Assembly (NCBI GenBank): GCA_049999805.1
Contig: JBNGIO010006293.1
Location: forward strand, 1-50,746
Length of the DNA: 50,746 nucleotides
Direction: 5' to 3'
From: Folioceros fuciformis
Taxonomy: Eukaryota; Anthocerotophyta; Anthocerotopsida; Anthocerotales
Shown here piece after piece: positions 33,301-45,109 of this stretch (positions are counted from its first letter, which is position 1; each line of letters opens with the position of its first letter). Below the pieces are notes generated by a model. It did no database searches, was not told the origin of the DNA, and was given only the letters and a program-made list of their open reading frames with translations. A program made the translations under genes and the position numbers.

Positions 33301-36300
33301 GGAACACTGACTTGATTATGTGGTCTGGGTTGTGGTATCCAGGATTGGTTGCCAGTAAGAGACGTAGAATCACAGGGGGAGAGCTGTGATGTTGAATCTC
33401 AGAATCCTGTTCTAAAGCCGCATGCTGGCGAGGTAAGGGAAATCAAAGCCAAAGATGTTGGGACTGTGGCATCCGGAACTATTACTGGGGCGACGTGGTC
33501 AAGAGCACTTGTGCCTGCTTCAACAGACGTGGGTTTGCAACATCAGTCTGCAGCAGCGGGTGCCTCACAGACTGCAGCCAAGCGAATATTGAAGACAGGT
33601 CTCTTTGTTTAAATGCCTCTAGTGATTGCCTGCTTTCTATACGTGAATGTAGGGTGATAACTGCATCATGCAATTGACTGACGAAGCTCTTCCTGCAGGG
33701 GATCGTGTGAAATTCATTGGCACAACAACTGGTGTGGGTGCCCTCGCTTCTTCCATTCATGGCTACTTCTGCAGGTGGGTTATTCCGATGAATTTCAATG
33801 TTCTCTAGAAATTGTCTCCTTTTCCACTGGTCTTAGTGAAAACGTTCTGTGAAGGGTTTGCTCAAGGTTTCCTGTCAGGTCAGCAGTGCGGCTGATTAGT
33901 CTTGGTCAGAATAGTTTCATAGGCTGTCTGTATGCATTCAAGGGTGACACGACCGTTTTGGGGATGTTTTGTTTTGGCATGAAGTAGATGGCGGAGCCGA
34001 GGAAGCTTGTCATACTAGTTGTTTCTGCTGCCTGGAGGAACAACTAATATGTGAGCTTGCTCATCGCATGTCAAGTGAAAGGTTTGGTTGGCCATCATGT
34101 GCCAGCGGGTTTTGTGACCTGCATTCATCTTGAAATAACATATTGTGTGCAAATTGCAGCCTCCATGGTGTTGATGTCCCAAAGAAGTTAGAGCCACCTA
34201 CTCTAAGGTTTGTTCAATGCTCAATGTCTTGCTTGTTGACAACCATTGTCCCTCAGATTTCCAGTGCTCTGACAGTAGGTATGGACTCTGTTGCAGAGGC
34301 CCTTTCGTTGGTTCCCGAGGCAAGGTGGTCATGGTGTTTGACGAGAATCCCCGGAAGGTTGGGGTGAGATTTGACAAGCCAATCCCAGGTGGCAACAACC
34401 TTGGTAATGTATGTGAGGATACCCACGGTTTCTTCTGCAATGGTAGGTCTCTCATTTGATTGATTCCATCCCCCGGATCTTTGATAATGGAAGCTGATTT
34501 TTTTCGTTGTCTTTCCTATGTGACAACATTTTTCTTTTTCTCCATGTAAACAGTCAATGATCTGAGGTTGGAAGGAGCTTGTGGTGAAGACATGGATAAA
34601 TTGGTCTTGGACTGTCTTTTTGAGGTTTGTGAAAATCCCACTCCCGTCTGGCTATGCTCGATTTGCAGTGGATGCCAATGGTTAGTTGCTGTGTGGGCAG
34701 GTCTTGATGCTAGAAGGGAAGAAAGGACCTTTGATTCTGTTTATCAAGGATGTGGAGAAGTCCATCCTTGGAAATTTTGAACGTTACACTGCTATTAAGA
34801 AGAAGCTAGAGAAGCTGGAGGGTAATGTCGTGGTAATAGGGTCACATACAAGCTCTGATAACCGGAAGGAGAAGGTATTTCGTCTGAACTTGTCAGAGTC
34901 TCTGTATGGTCAGCAATGCTGGTCTCTTCAGTCATTGGCTCTTTTTCTGTGTACGTGCTTGCAGACTCACCCTAGTGGCCTTGTATTACCGAAATTTGGG
35001 AGCAACCATACAGCACTGCTTGACTTGTCTTTCTTGGTAAGACACACCAAGGGGGTGAGAGGATTGAAAGGAATGAGGAAGGTTGGAGAAGGGACATTAT
35101 AGGGTGTTGATAGCTAGTGCCGTTCCGTTTGAATTACCTGAGCTGAGCTGCACTGCACACATCTCTTGGGTGTGTGTAGGATAATTTTTCAAGATTAGAT
35201 GAGCGTAGCAAGGAGGCACCGAAGGTTTCTAAGATGTTGTCAAAGCTGTTCCCCAGTAAAGTTGTTGTTCAACTGCCCCAGGTAGGTTGTGTTTGATGAC
35301 TTCATCCTCGTCAAGATTGTACGTTCCCTGAATGAGATCAATTTACCTGCAGAAGGCGATCATTGTGTAGTCATATTCCCTTTTGTGGCACTGAGTATTA
35401 TCGTTTTTTTTTTCCAGGATGAGACCCTACTGGCTGAATGGAAACGGCAGTTGGAGCGGGATGTGGAGAGTCTTAAATCCAAAGCTAATAGGCTCCTTAT
35501 ACAGACGGTGGGGAATATTGAGGATCTGGAATTAAAAAAAAGTGATGTTGAATTCCGGTTCCAAGGAATAATGGTGGCTGTTAAATGCATGCAGGTGTTG
35601 ACCCGCAACAACCTGGAATGTGAAGGCCTTGCATCAGTTTCAATCAAGGATCAAGCCTTGACCACTGAAAGTAAGAACAGCTGCTGTGCAGCTACAAATG
35701 GTTGTTATTCTTCGTAGTGACGCTCCACTGTTTTGCTTAGGCTTCTGGTTTGAGTGCAAGGGGTTTTCCCTGTAGTCTTTAGCTAACCCGGGGACAACTA
35801 TTGCAGTGGCTGAGAGAGTTGTTGGGTGGGCAACCAGTCATTACCTCATGGATTGCGCTGAACCTACTGTTAGAAACAACAAGCTAGTATTCTCGTCAGA
35901 CAGGTAAGCATATCTGGATATTGTGCTTGGATGGAGTTCTGAACCGTTATGTGTCTCCAACATTTATCTTCCACGTGTGCAGTCTTTCATCCGGCCTGAG
36001 CATGTTGCAAGCTTCACAAAGTGAAGCGTGCCCATTGAGGAAAACGCTCAAGGTTGTCCCTTGACTTTCTTTGATACGTGTTTCCCAAGATGTTGCTCCT
36101 TGTAGTTGCCAGAAAATACTCATGTGTGTTCTATTTGGTTCAGGATGTAATGACTGAGAACGAGTTTGAGAAGCGATTGCTCTCAGAAGTCATTCCCCCA
36201 AATGAGATTGGCATTACCTTCGATGATATTGGAGCTTTGGAGTCCGTGAAGGACACTCTTAAGGAGCTAGTTATGCTACCTCTACAGCGTCCAGAGCTGT

Positions 36301-37816
36301 TCTGCCGTGGCCAGCTGACAAAGGTGCTGTCGCGATCCTGTGAATCGTTTGCATTTTGTGTGAACCTGTTCTAATAAAATCTGTAAATGTCCAGCCCTGC
36401 AAGGGCATTCTTCTCTTTGGTCCGCCTGGCACAGGAAAGACCATGTTGGCGAAGGCCGTAGCAACTGAAGCTGGTGCCAACTTCATCAATATTTCTATGT
36501 CCACCATTGCTTCAAAGGTATATTAGATTTTTCTTCAATTCCTCATGTGATGGGCTCATTCTTCTGCAGCTAACAACTTTAACCTTCGAATTGACAGTGG
36601 TTCGGAGAAGGGGAGAAGTATGTGAAAGCTGTGTTCACTCTGGCAAGCAAAATCTCACCGAGCGTGGTCTTCGTGGACGAGGTAGTTTCGAAGACTTTTG
36701 TGTATTTCCCTTTCTGGAAGTCAAATCATTTGATTCCTGTGATTCTGGACGTCTTGGAGCTCAACGCTGCTGGCTTTCCATTTGGGCAGGTGGACAGCAT
36801 GTTAGGTTGCCGAGAAAAACCCGGTGAACATGAAGCTATGAGGAAAATAAAGAACGAGTTTATGGCTAACTGGGATGGGCTGCGGACAAAGGACAGGGAA
36901 CGGGTGCTTGTGCTTGCCGCCACAAATCGGCCTTTTGATCTGGATGAAGCGGTTGTAAGGAGGCTCCCCAGGAGGTTGGTGGATAGTTCAATCTTAAACA
37001 AAGTGTGCTCCTTTCTACAGTGTTTGGTATGGGATGTTAGTGAGGGTACCTGCAAGGGCTACATTACAGGCTGCGGGCCCGGAGTAGGTCTCAGGTTTGA
37101 ATTGTCGTCACGAGACGCTTGTGGTGTCGTTGCAGGTTAATGGTGAATCTCCCAGATGCCGGAAATAGGGTGAAGATTCTTAAAGTAATTCTTGCCAAGG
37201 AGGAATTAGCATCTGATTTTGATTTTGAAGAGCTCGCAGTTCTTACCGAAGGATACTCGGGAAGTGATTTGAAGGTTAGAATCCAGGATAACACGTCATC
37301 GGAACTATCAATTTATCAGACTTCTTGGGGTGATGCAGAGCCTGATGGTTTTTCCTCCCTTCTTGCAGAACCTCTGTTCAACAGCTGCCTATCGACCCCT
37401 TCGAGAGATTTTGGAGAGGGAGAGGAAGGTATGAAATCCAAGCGTATGTTTGGTGTCCATGGATGTGTGTTTCTCGTCATATTAAAATTGAGCAAGTCCC
37501 TTGCATCAGGATAAGGAGGAAGCCCTTTCTCAGGGTAAACCGGCACCGCTGTTGACTGGTCAAGATGGGGCACCTGTGTACATCAGACCCCTGAATATGG
37601 ATGATATGCGGCAATCTCGCGAGCAGGTACGAGTCTTTCAATGTCATCTTGATTTTGTCGTCCAGTCTGGTGACGTGCCGTATATAATCCTCTCCTTTAC
37701 AGGTTTGTGCGAGCGTGTCGACCGATGCATCCAATATGTCGGAGTTGCTCCAGTGGAACGAAATGTATGGAGAAGGAGGCTCACGTAGGAAGACCACTCT
37801 AAGCTACTTCATGTGA
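30309..37816 (+). CDS. FHA-domain AAA-type ATPase (plant At1g02890/At4g02480 family)
   Basis: Twenty-nine exons give about 1312 aa in phase; exon starts include 30309, 30530, 30868, 31306, 31566, 31803, 32635, 32853, 33063, 33343, 33699, 34160, 34297, 34554, 34701, 34965, 35180, 35418, 35595, 35807, 35983, 36144, 36395, 36598, 36790, 37136, 37369, 37510 and 37703. The N-terminus ([12 protein letters not shown]...KRQK) is basic like a nuclear signal and matches the family start. An FHA-like domain lies at residues 105-225 ([13 protein letters not shown]). A degenerate first AAA-like module follows (LLSGPAGSEIYQE, no GKT). The second is intact: Walker A GPPGTGKT near 1048, Walker B VVFVDE near 1105, then [22 protein letters not shown] and [11 protein letters not shown]. 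The end [20 protein letters not shown] is family-typical. By homology to spastin/MSP1-group ATPases it should remodel proteins or membranes; the substrate is unknown. Exon 6 carries an acidic insert of about 200 residues. Confidence 0.94.
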
Positions 37817-38244
37817 TGAACATTGATCGGCTGGGTTAAGAGTAAATTTTGAGTTGTAGTTTGAATGCAGAGTGAATATACTTTTTTGTCTGGTCCCTGT
37901 GTATTAATCACAGTTAGTAGAACCTCACCACCGATGAAGTGTTCGAGATGTATCTATATCTTCCCTTATTTGATTTATTCATATGGGATTGAGGTGTAAC
38001 CCGTTCGTCGTAGATGAGTCATAGACCACATGAGATTATTCACGACTCACGATGTAAACAGTAGGTGGCAAGTTAGAAAGTGGTTTGAAGCCATACCGAT
38101 CCGAAAGCAGTTTTGGTTCAAAATTGTACCTCATGTACAGAGATTCTACAACGAGGGCTATTAACAACTCAGACGTCAATGTGACGACCCGTAAACCTGT
38201 GGATGAAACACCCCGGCAAAGGAAATGTTAAATCCAGGATCCGA
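37817..38244. other. Convergent 3' flank
   Basis: Shared 3' region of the AAA ATPase gene (+) and the unknown gene on the minus strand (stop at 38245). AT-rich; no additional frame. Confidence 0.5.
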
Positions 38245-39243
38245 CTACCTTGGAGCCTCCTCCATGGTAACATCCATTGAGTCAACTTCCGGATAGTCCA
38301 CCTTCATATCTTGCATAGGAACCCAGGGAATGACAGCCATGTTGTTGTTGTTTACGGTGGAATCCACATTATTGTCGTTCCTGTCCGTGGACATGGCTTG
38401 GCCGCCTAGGTAAGATGGCAGGTAGGGTAGAGATGAGTGCGACGACACTCTGGAAAGCCGCTGAGGTAACCCGCCCACAGTCCCTGCAAGATCAAATGCT
38501 ACACACACGACGAAACGCAGAACAAGATATAATTGAAGACACCATTCGACAGTCCACGCCCATTGCAAACAGAAAGAGAAGAGAAGCAACTGGGAGCACA
38601 ACCATGGATGATACCCTTGGAATCCAGAAAGCTGGTGTTGAGATGAATAGGCAGCTCCGAAGATCCTGCTGGAGGGCCGCCAGGAAACAGCGGAGGATTC
38701 ACCGGTCTGTACAGCACTATAGCCCTCTCATCCGAGGGAGCAGGAAGACGAGCAGCAACAGGAACCGAAACAGAAGGTGGTGCAGGAGCAGGGGCCGGAA
38801 CTGGAGCCAAGACTTGAACGAAGGGAGGAGAAGCGGGCACAGCTTGTGTTTGTGCCGCTGGCACATACACAGGAGCTGCCACTGCGTTCTCAGGCACCGT
38901 GGGAAGCAGCGCCGAGGCCGCAGGCACGCCCGGACCTAGAGCCCCGTCCACCCGAAGCCCTGCCAACCCCTGCAGACAAAGATCATTACTGCATCAACAC
39001 CACAAAAATCACACTTCTCGTTTGCTTCCTCGCTGACACTCAATCCCTTATTCCAATCCACAAAAGTAGCACACGAGACGAAGGAGCCTGATCGTATCAG
39101 GCTTGCCTACTCACAGTACGTGCACGTTTGGGCGTAGAGAGCGTGAAACTGCTGAGCAAGTCCGACACAAAATCATCTGGCTCCTTCCGCTTGCCAGGCC
39201 CCTGGCCCTGGCCCTGACCGGGCCAAGCACTCAAGGTGTTCAT
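38245..39243 (-). CDS. Unknown Pro/Ala-rich protein, three exons
   Basis: Not recognised. Minus-strand exons 39243-39115, 38969-38603 and 38483-38245 join in phase with GT-AG sites to give 244 aa. Order: a Gly/Gln run (GQGQGQGPGKRKEPDD) with a short acidic/hydrophobic motif (FVSDLLSSFTLSTPKRART), a long Ala/Pro/Val-rich low-complexity region, a compact motif ERAIVLYRPVNPPLFPGGPP, a hydrophobic-Ser stretch (SSHSSLPYLPSYLGG), an Asn-rich run (NDNNVDSTVNNNNM) and an acidic tail (DMKVDYPEVDSMDVTMEE). There are no membrane segments and no signal peptide. KRKEP and PKRAR are possible nuclear signals, and with the acidic tail this would suit a nuclear or transcriptional regulator, but that is inference. 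It is convergent with the AAA ATPase gene, 428 bases between stops. Confidence 0.62.
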
Positions 39244-40550
39244 CCTCAACACCCTCTTCGTTTCCTTTCCCTTCTCGGCCTACTTGTTCCTCCGTAGTTG
39301 CATCCGCTCATACAGCGACCTCGAAAGGTCCATTTCTCGCACCCGCCCTCCCGCGTCTGCGCATTCTCCGAGACAAAGACCCGAACCCGATTCCAATCCA
39401 CTTCCCCTCGATCCTGAGCCCGCTACAGGAGGCAAACACAGCACTCTCAGCTTCCCTTGTTGCCAGCTTCCATTGCGTGCAGGCTCAAGACACCAGGCCT
39501 CAGCAACAACTGCCCTTCAATTTCACAAGAAAAACAAGCAGCTCCCAACTTCCTGTGCTCTACCCTACCCTATCAGCACGAGTGTGCCCTCTCACAGCCT
39601 GCGCTGCCCTCGCATGCAAGGGGGAAAGATAGCTCAACTTTTGCGTTTCACGTGACTTTAGAAAACGCTTATGGTTCGTCTCCCGTCTCCTCTCATATGT
39701 ATGGGCAGTGCTAGGTGTCTAGCATTGGAACAATACTTCTCAATATGTACCAAATTATTTTTCGTGTTATTCAAATTTTTATTTTTAAACTTTTAAGCCC
39801 ACCTTAATTGGACCCAACCAGTACTACAAATTCCCCAACAAATAAAAAACAGTTTTGCTTCCTGTATGACAAATGTTTATTTTTTTTACAAGAGATGGAC
39901 TAACTCAACTCTTCGTTTAAACCTTATTCTATTGAGAAATCCCAAGGCCACCCTCACAACTTCCTCTAGTGGGCACACTTGTTCTATTATGGCTTCATAT
40001 AATAGGTTTCCTTCTCTTGAAAGAGATTTTGTCTTTGACCTTGCACAAATGGACTCATCTCATTGCAAACACCCTAACGGGCTCGTTGCCTTGCTCATTT
40101 CAAATGTAGGCTCACACTGCTCTTCCCACGGGGTGACTCACCCTAGACAAGCCATACCTATAGCAGTAGGTTGCCGAAGAAATTTATCACTTCTCACTCG
40201 TGAACAAAAATTGACCTCTTCTCACTTATGAGCTCTCACCATTCCTCTTCTCCTCTCGGCACTCCAATCTCCTATTGCTTCCTAAGAGAGACTCTTTGTG
40301 ACTCACTCTTTACTCTCCTCGTTCACTCCACTCCACAAGCATAAATTGATCTCGTTTAGAGACATGTCCAACACACAAGAGAGGAAGACTGAGTCCATTT
40401 TTTCTATTGTGATTTGGCTAGATGCAAGCCTTCAAAACTTGGAAAATGCCTTGCACATGGCCCTGTGGACGTAATGGCAAGGGGGATAAAGGGTTTGTCT
40501 AGCTTATATAGGGGTGTACTTGTGAATCTTGGCCAATGTGATCCCCTCTA
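39244..40550. other. Intergenic: 5' flank of the unknown gene, then AT-rich DNA
   Basis: 39244-39700 is GC- and C-rich and should hold the minus-strand promoter. 39700-40550 is AT-rich with no long frame. Nothing more is seen. Confidence 0.4.
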
Positions 40551-40559
40551 CCACCCAAC

Positions 40560-41290
40560 CTAGTGGGTTGGGAACAACATGCTCGCACATCGAGATGTGT
40601 ATGGAGTCCGTTGCGACCATATCAGCAATAGAAATTGGTTCTCCCTAATTGAGGAAAGGTCAACCTAAAGTGAAATGCTATTAAGCGGAGTGTATGGGTG
40701 CTCCTTGAAGAGCTGAAAATCGACCTCCCTTAGCCAACGAAAACATGACATTAAGCACAATGTCTCACATAGTAATGCTTTGTCCCCCAACCAAGCAATG
40801 TGCATGACCAGTACTAGAGTTGTCAAGTGGCATCCACAGTTGCAAGCGGAGATAGAGTAGGCCAAAGGTTGGGCTAAACCAAGGCAGAACTTCATTGTAA
40901 TAGAGAATGTAGTTGGTGCAATTTGAAAGGCTTGGATGCTAGGTTGAGCGAAGAGCCAAGAACCTTCTCCCCTTCCCAAGCAAGAATGAAGCCACGTTCC
41001 AATGGGTCGAGGGATAGAAGAATCCCAAAGAATATTGAGTTGCACTTCCTCATCTTTCTTCTCGAGAAGAGATGATTGCAGCCCTTGAATCGCCACCAGG
41101 AGAAGAGATGAATTTTGATGCATAAGAACTTTTGTTAGAGAAGATAGAAAGAAAGATCCTAGCCAATCTTGGGGACACTTGCAAAGCGAGGGCACCCTCT
41201 CAACACCAAGGATGAAAGGTTGCAAAATGCAAGAATCCCAACTGAGAAAATGAGAAGCCAAGATGAGAGCCAAACACTATAAGAAGAACG
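40560..41290 (-). mobile_element. Retroelement pol C-terminal fragment, copy D (most diverged)
   Basis: Minus-strand frame 41273-40665 contains QAFQIAPTTFSITMKFCLGL then PLAYSISACNCG, clearly the same as FQIAPTTFATAMRFFLDL and PLAFSLSTCNCE in copy A, and then goes out of frame. Shared nucleotide phrases continue to about 40560. Confidence 0.5.
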
Positions 41291-41389
41291 AGGCCTTTTG
41301 CAAGCCATTTTACAATAGATAGTTATAAAATGTTAAAATTGCGCTGTTGTAAGCTAAAAGCTTTATGACGTCGTAAAATTTGGTCATGT

Positions 41390-41670
41390 GGTACCACAAC
41401 ACCAAATTGGTGACATGATGCCACATCACTACCATGTCATCAAGCGATGATATGGCATGCTATTACCACATAGAGTTTTCTTGGCACCTTATCAAATGAT
41501 GATGTGACATGATTTGACAACGTAATAATAAGTGTTTTGTCCACATCATTAAGAATGACATGTTATTGCCACCATAGAGTTTCCTTACCATGTCACCAAG
41601 TGATGATGTAATATGATTTAATGACGTGATAATATGTTCCACGTACCATTTGATGACATGGCTCCCATAC
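41390..41670. repeat. Diverged tandem repeat of about 103 bases
   Basis: The phrase 'tattaccacatagagtttt' near 41461 returns as 'tattgccaccatagagttt' near 41564, followed in both by a similar 'atgatgtgacatgattt' run. A partial third copy precedes. No coding. Confidence 0.6.
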
Positions 41671-41964
41671 CTAGTAAGCAATTGTTGCTATGTCAATTAT
41701 TTACAAAACTATTTACAACATCCCATTACAAAAGAAATTATAGGTTTTCAAGTAATATATATACAAAATATTATATATTATTCATATAAATATAAATTGA
41801 TGTAGAGATACATTTACAACAAAGATCTTTTACAATGTGTTTTGTTGCAAACAATGTTACGATTCATTGAGCATTAGTAGGATCATACTTGTTGCTCCAA
41901 AGCTAGTTCACAAGTACTCGCTTTGCTAATGTTGAATATAATGTCTCAAATAGGAAATGTATTG

Positions 41965-42544
41965 TATTTTCTATGGTTGAAAAAGAGATGGAAAGTTCCA
42001 TCTATTGCAAAGATTTGAGGAACAACCTGAGATTGCCAAAAGGGGTACTAGCCTCTTCGAATATTATTCTCAAAAACTACTTACCATTCCCAAAATATCA
42101 TGATATGGAATAATAAAAGGATTACCTACTACCAATACCAAAGAAGCTGTTTCACTTGAGCTTGTTGGCCAATGCTCTTTGCAAAAGTAATGGATACGCT
42201 TTGTCAAAAGAAGGCCACTACAAAGGAAAGAGGAAGGACACCATTCTTATGACTCTAATAAACCTTGGCGCACTCCTTGACAAACCTTGAAAAATCCTTG
42301 CCTATAGCCCCGAGAGTCTCAATAGCAAGGGGAACAACAAGGGGGATGAAAGTATGCCTATTTTGCAGGGGAGAATACTTGTGGATTTAGGCTCTTGCAC
42401 AACTCTTCGGCGTCCAACTAGGGGGTTGATGACGACGTGCTCGTGGATTGAATCCCTAGTGGCATCCGTAACAACCACATCAGCAACACGAACATAATCC
42501 CCCCCTAGTGAAAAAACAATTATGTGCGATGTCTCATATTGCAT
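41965..42544 (-). mobile_element. Retroelement pol C-terminal fragment, copy B (truncated)
   Basis: Same 3' sequence as copies A and C ('attttctatt..gttgaaaa..gagatggaaag' through the nuclease-like tail). The minus-strand frame reads GGDYVRVADVVVTDATRDSI, then HEHVVINPLVGRRRVV. It lacks the upstream Cys/His cluster present in A and C. Confidence 0.55.
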
Positions 42545-42634
42545 TATCTACGTTGCAATTCAAATGAAATTCAACTATGTTATAACTTTCAACATGATAT
42601 TGTAGTGGTGGTGGACATGAACACTTCTTTATGG

Positions 42635-42683
42635 AAAAGTATGTCACATGCTATCATGTATGAATAGCATGTGACATACTTTT
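42635..42683. repeat. Perfect 20-base inverted repeat with 9-base loop
   Basis: Arms 42635-42654 and 42664-42683 are exactly complementary around the loop at 42655-42663. It lies between retroelement copies B and C. Confidence 0.9.
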
Positions 42684-42869
42684 GTGAATCATTTTATATG
42701 GAAACAATATATGCTTCAATTTTAAAGGATTCGATTATTGGATTTTGTTTATTATTTAATGGATTTTGTTTATTGCTTAATGATAATTGAATGAGACATT
42801 GTTATGAAGAACGTAGCACGTTCTTAGTAGACAAGGAAGGATCAACACCACTTTCAATATGCTAACGCG

Positions 42870-43890
42870 TGATATTTTCTATTATTGAAAAAAAGATGGA
42901 AAGTCTCATCTACTCCAAAGATTGGAGGAACAACCCAAGTAGGGCCAAAGGCCAATAGGCGTGCAAGCCCCTTCGAACATCATTCTCAAAAACTACCTAT
43001 TGCTCCCAAAATGTCATGATGTGGAATAACAAAAGGCCTACCTATCACTAGTGCCAAAAAAGCCGTTTAACCTGTGTTTGTTGCTGTTTTAAAAACCGCA
43101 TTGGCCAATGCTCGTTGCAAAGCAATGGATACGCGTTGTCGAAAGAAGGCCACTGCATAGGAAAGAGAGAAACACCATTCGTATTACTCGAATAAACCTT
43201 GGCGCACTCCTAGATAAACCTTGAAAAGTTCTTGTCCATAGCCCTCTAAGTTTCAAGAGCAAGGGAGATAAAAGTATGCTTGTCTTGTAGGGGAGAATAC
43301 TTATGGACTTTGACACTTGCACAACCCTTTGCCACCCAACCATGGGGGTTGATAATGACATGCTCGCAAATTGAATTCCTAATGGGATTCGTAACAATCA
43401 CAGTAGCAACACAAACTTGTTCCCCCTAGTGAAAATAAGGTCCGCTCTAAGTGAAACCCCATTGTGCAAAATATATGAACACTCCCTATACAGAAGAAAC
43501 CCACACTCCCTAGCCATTGAGAACATGACATCCCAAATTGTATCATGGGTGGCAATGAGGTGCCCCCCAATGGAACAACGTGCTAGATGGGACCCTATAT
43601 CGACAATAGCAACCCCACAACTGCATGTAGAGAGAGAAAAAGCCAAGGGGTGGGCCAAACCTAAGCGAAATCTCGTAGCGGTGGCAAAAGTTGCTGTTGC
43701 GATATGAAAAGCCTGGATGCAAGGTTGAGCCCATAGCTAATAGCCCGCTCCTTTACCTGAACAAGATTGAATATGAGCTCGAGAAGACCTAGGGATGGAT
43801 GAGTTTAAAAGAGGGGCTTTTAGTGCTTAGCTATATTGCTTTTATAGGGGGAGGCTTGGAGACCTCTCAACCCTTCCTTAACAAAGGAGG
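42870..43890 (-). mobile_element. Retroelement pol C-terminal fragment, copy C
   Basis: Closest match to copy A over its whole length, including the flank around 'gacctagggatggatgagt' (22460 in A, 43788 in C). The minus-strand frames read PLAFSLSTCSCGVAIVD, ARCSIGGHLIATHDTIWD, SLRADLIFTRGNKFV, and MLRIPLGIQFASMSLSTP. It is frameshifted. Copies B and C lie head to tail with A-like ends, about 300 bases apart. Confidence 0.58.
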
Positions 43891-45109
43891 TGAAAGGAGG
43901 TAGAGCCTCGCGAGCCTCCAAAGGTAGAGAATCCTTATCTTGCCTAAGAGATAGTTGCAAAGGGAAAACGCCTTTCTCAACCCTTGAAATAAAACCTTCA
44001 AGAAGAAGGGAATCTTACAGCAAAAAACAAGAGGCCAAAATTGGAGTTGAGAGTGCCCAGCTACCGAGAAAGACAGCTGGGGTAGAGGACTCCATTGCCA
44101 AAAGACCAACCCCTCCAAAGACGAACGGCAAGGAAGCTTGCTTCGAGCCAAATCATGGACGACACACTTGAAGATACCAGTATCTATGATGTCCCCAAGA
44201 GCCTTCATAACTTAATTGTCAAACTTTCTTAGACTTGATAAGAAAACTGGAGAAAACGCAACAGTTCTAGTGAGGTAACCTGGTCGCCATGCAAAATAAG
44301 AAGAAAGAATACCAAACGCAATTTGAGAATCACCGATTTGTGAGAGGTCCATGATATGAGTCAAATCTTCATCAACGCTTCATTCACAAACTTATGAACA
44401 AAATCAATACAATTAATATATCATCAACATATTAATTCAAGAATTATTTATATAGTATTTAAATATAAATAAAATTTATACTCTTACACTAATTAGTATT
44501 ATAGATGGAACATTCATATGATCTTACCCAAAGAACGCAAACGTGTTCAAAATAAAACACCCATGTGATCTCACATACACAAAACACCCATGCGCTCCAA
44601 ACTGCCCTATTGCATTAACAGGGTTTAACTTGGTGTCATATTTTAAATAAATATATTATATATATAATAATGTAAACAACGCTCAACAAAAATTGTGTGA
44701 TGCGCTGAAACTTTAGCCATACGGAGAGAGAGCCCCACGAAGGTGACTTCACCCGGGCCAAAATGGGACGTGAACACTTGGAACGACGGGGGCCCTAGAG
44801 ATGAGAGGAGATACGCTGCCAAACAACATAGATCTTTCAGGAGATATGAATGTAAACCTACAGCCTAGGCACCATGAACCTCACTTTTTTTTTTGTCTTC
44901 CCCGCGGCCGAAGGTTGTCCACTGAATAAGCCAAGCCATGCCAGTGTCGTGAAGAATGGGCGCTGCCGGCCGACTCCTGCTACGTGTGCGTTGCGCTGCA
45001 CCGCCCCGCTCGCACACGCCATGCCTGCCCTCGCGCTCCCGCCATCGCCAGTGCCGCTTACCTCGAGTCTCCTCGTTTTAGCCGGCAGCACAGAGCTGCA
45101 GCTGCAGGG
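43891..45109. other. Spacer and 5' leader of the SPA gene
   Basis: 43890-44210 still holds remote pol-like residues on the minus strand (upstream part of copy C). 44210-44700 is AT-rich. From 44730 the sequence turns GC-rich; this is the likely promoter and leader. No ATG in the SPA frame precedes 45110 after the last upstream stop. Confidence 0.45.

Noticed and set aside
38415-38939. 174-residue plus-strand frame
   Set aside because: Arg/Ser-rich shadow on the opposite strand of the three-exon minus gene at 38245-39243.
43890-44171. 93-residue plus-strand Lys/Arg-rich frame
   Set aside because: It lies opposite the upstream remnant of retroelement copy C and has no independent support.
44984-45109. 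N-terminal extension of SPA upstream of ATG 45110
   Set aside because: The frame opens without an ATG; the leader is GC-rich and the first ATG is 45110.
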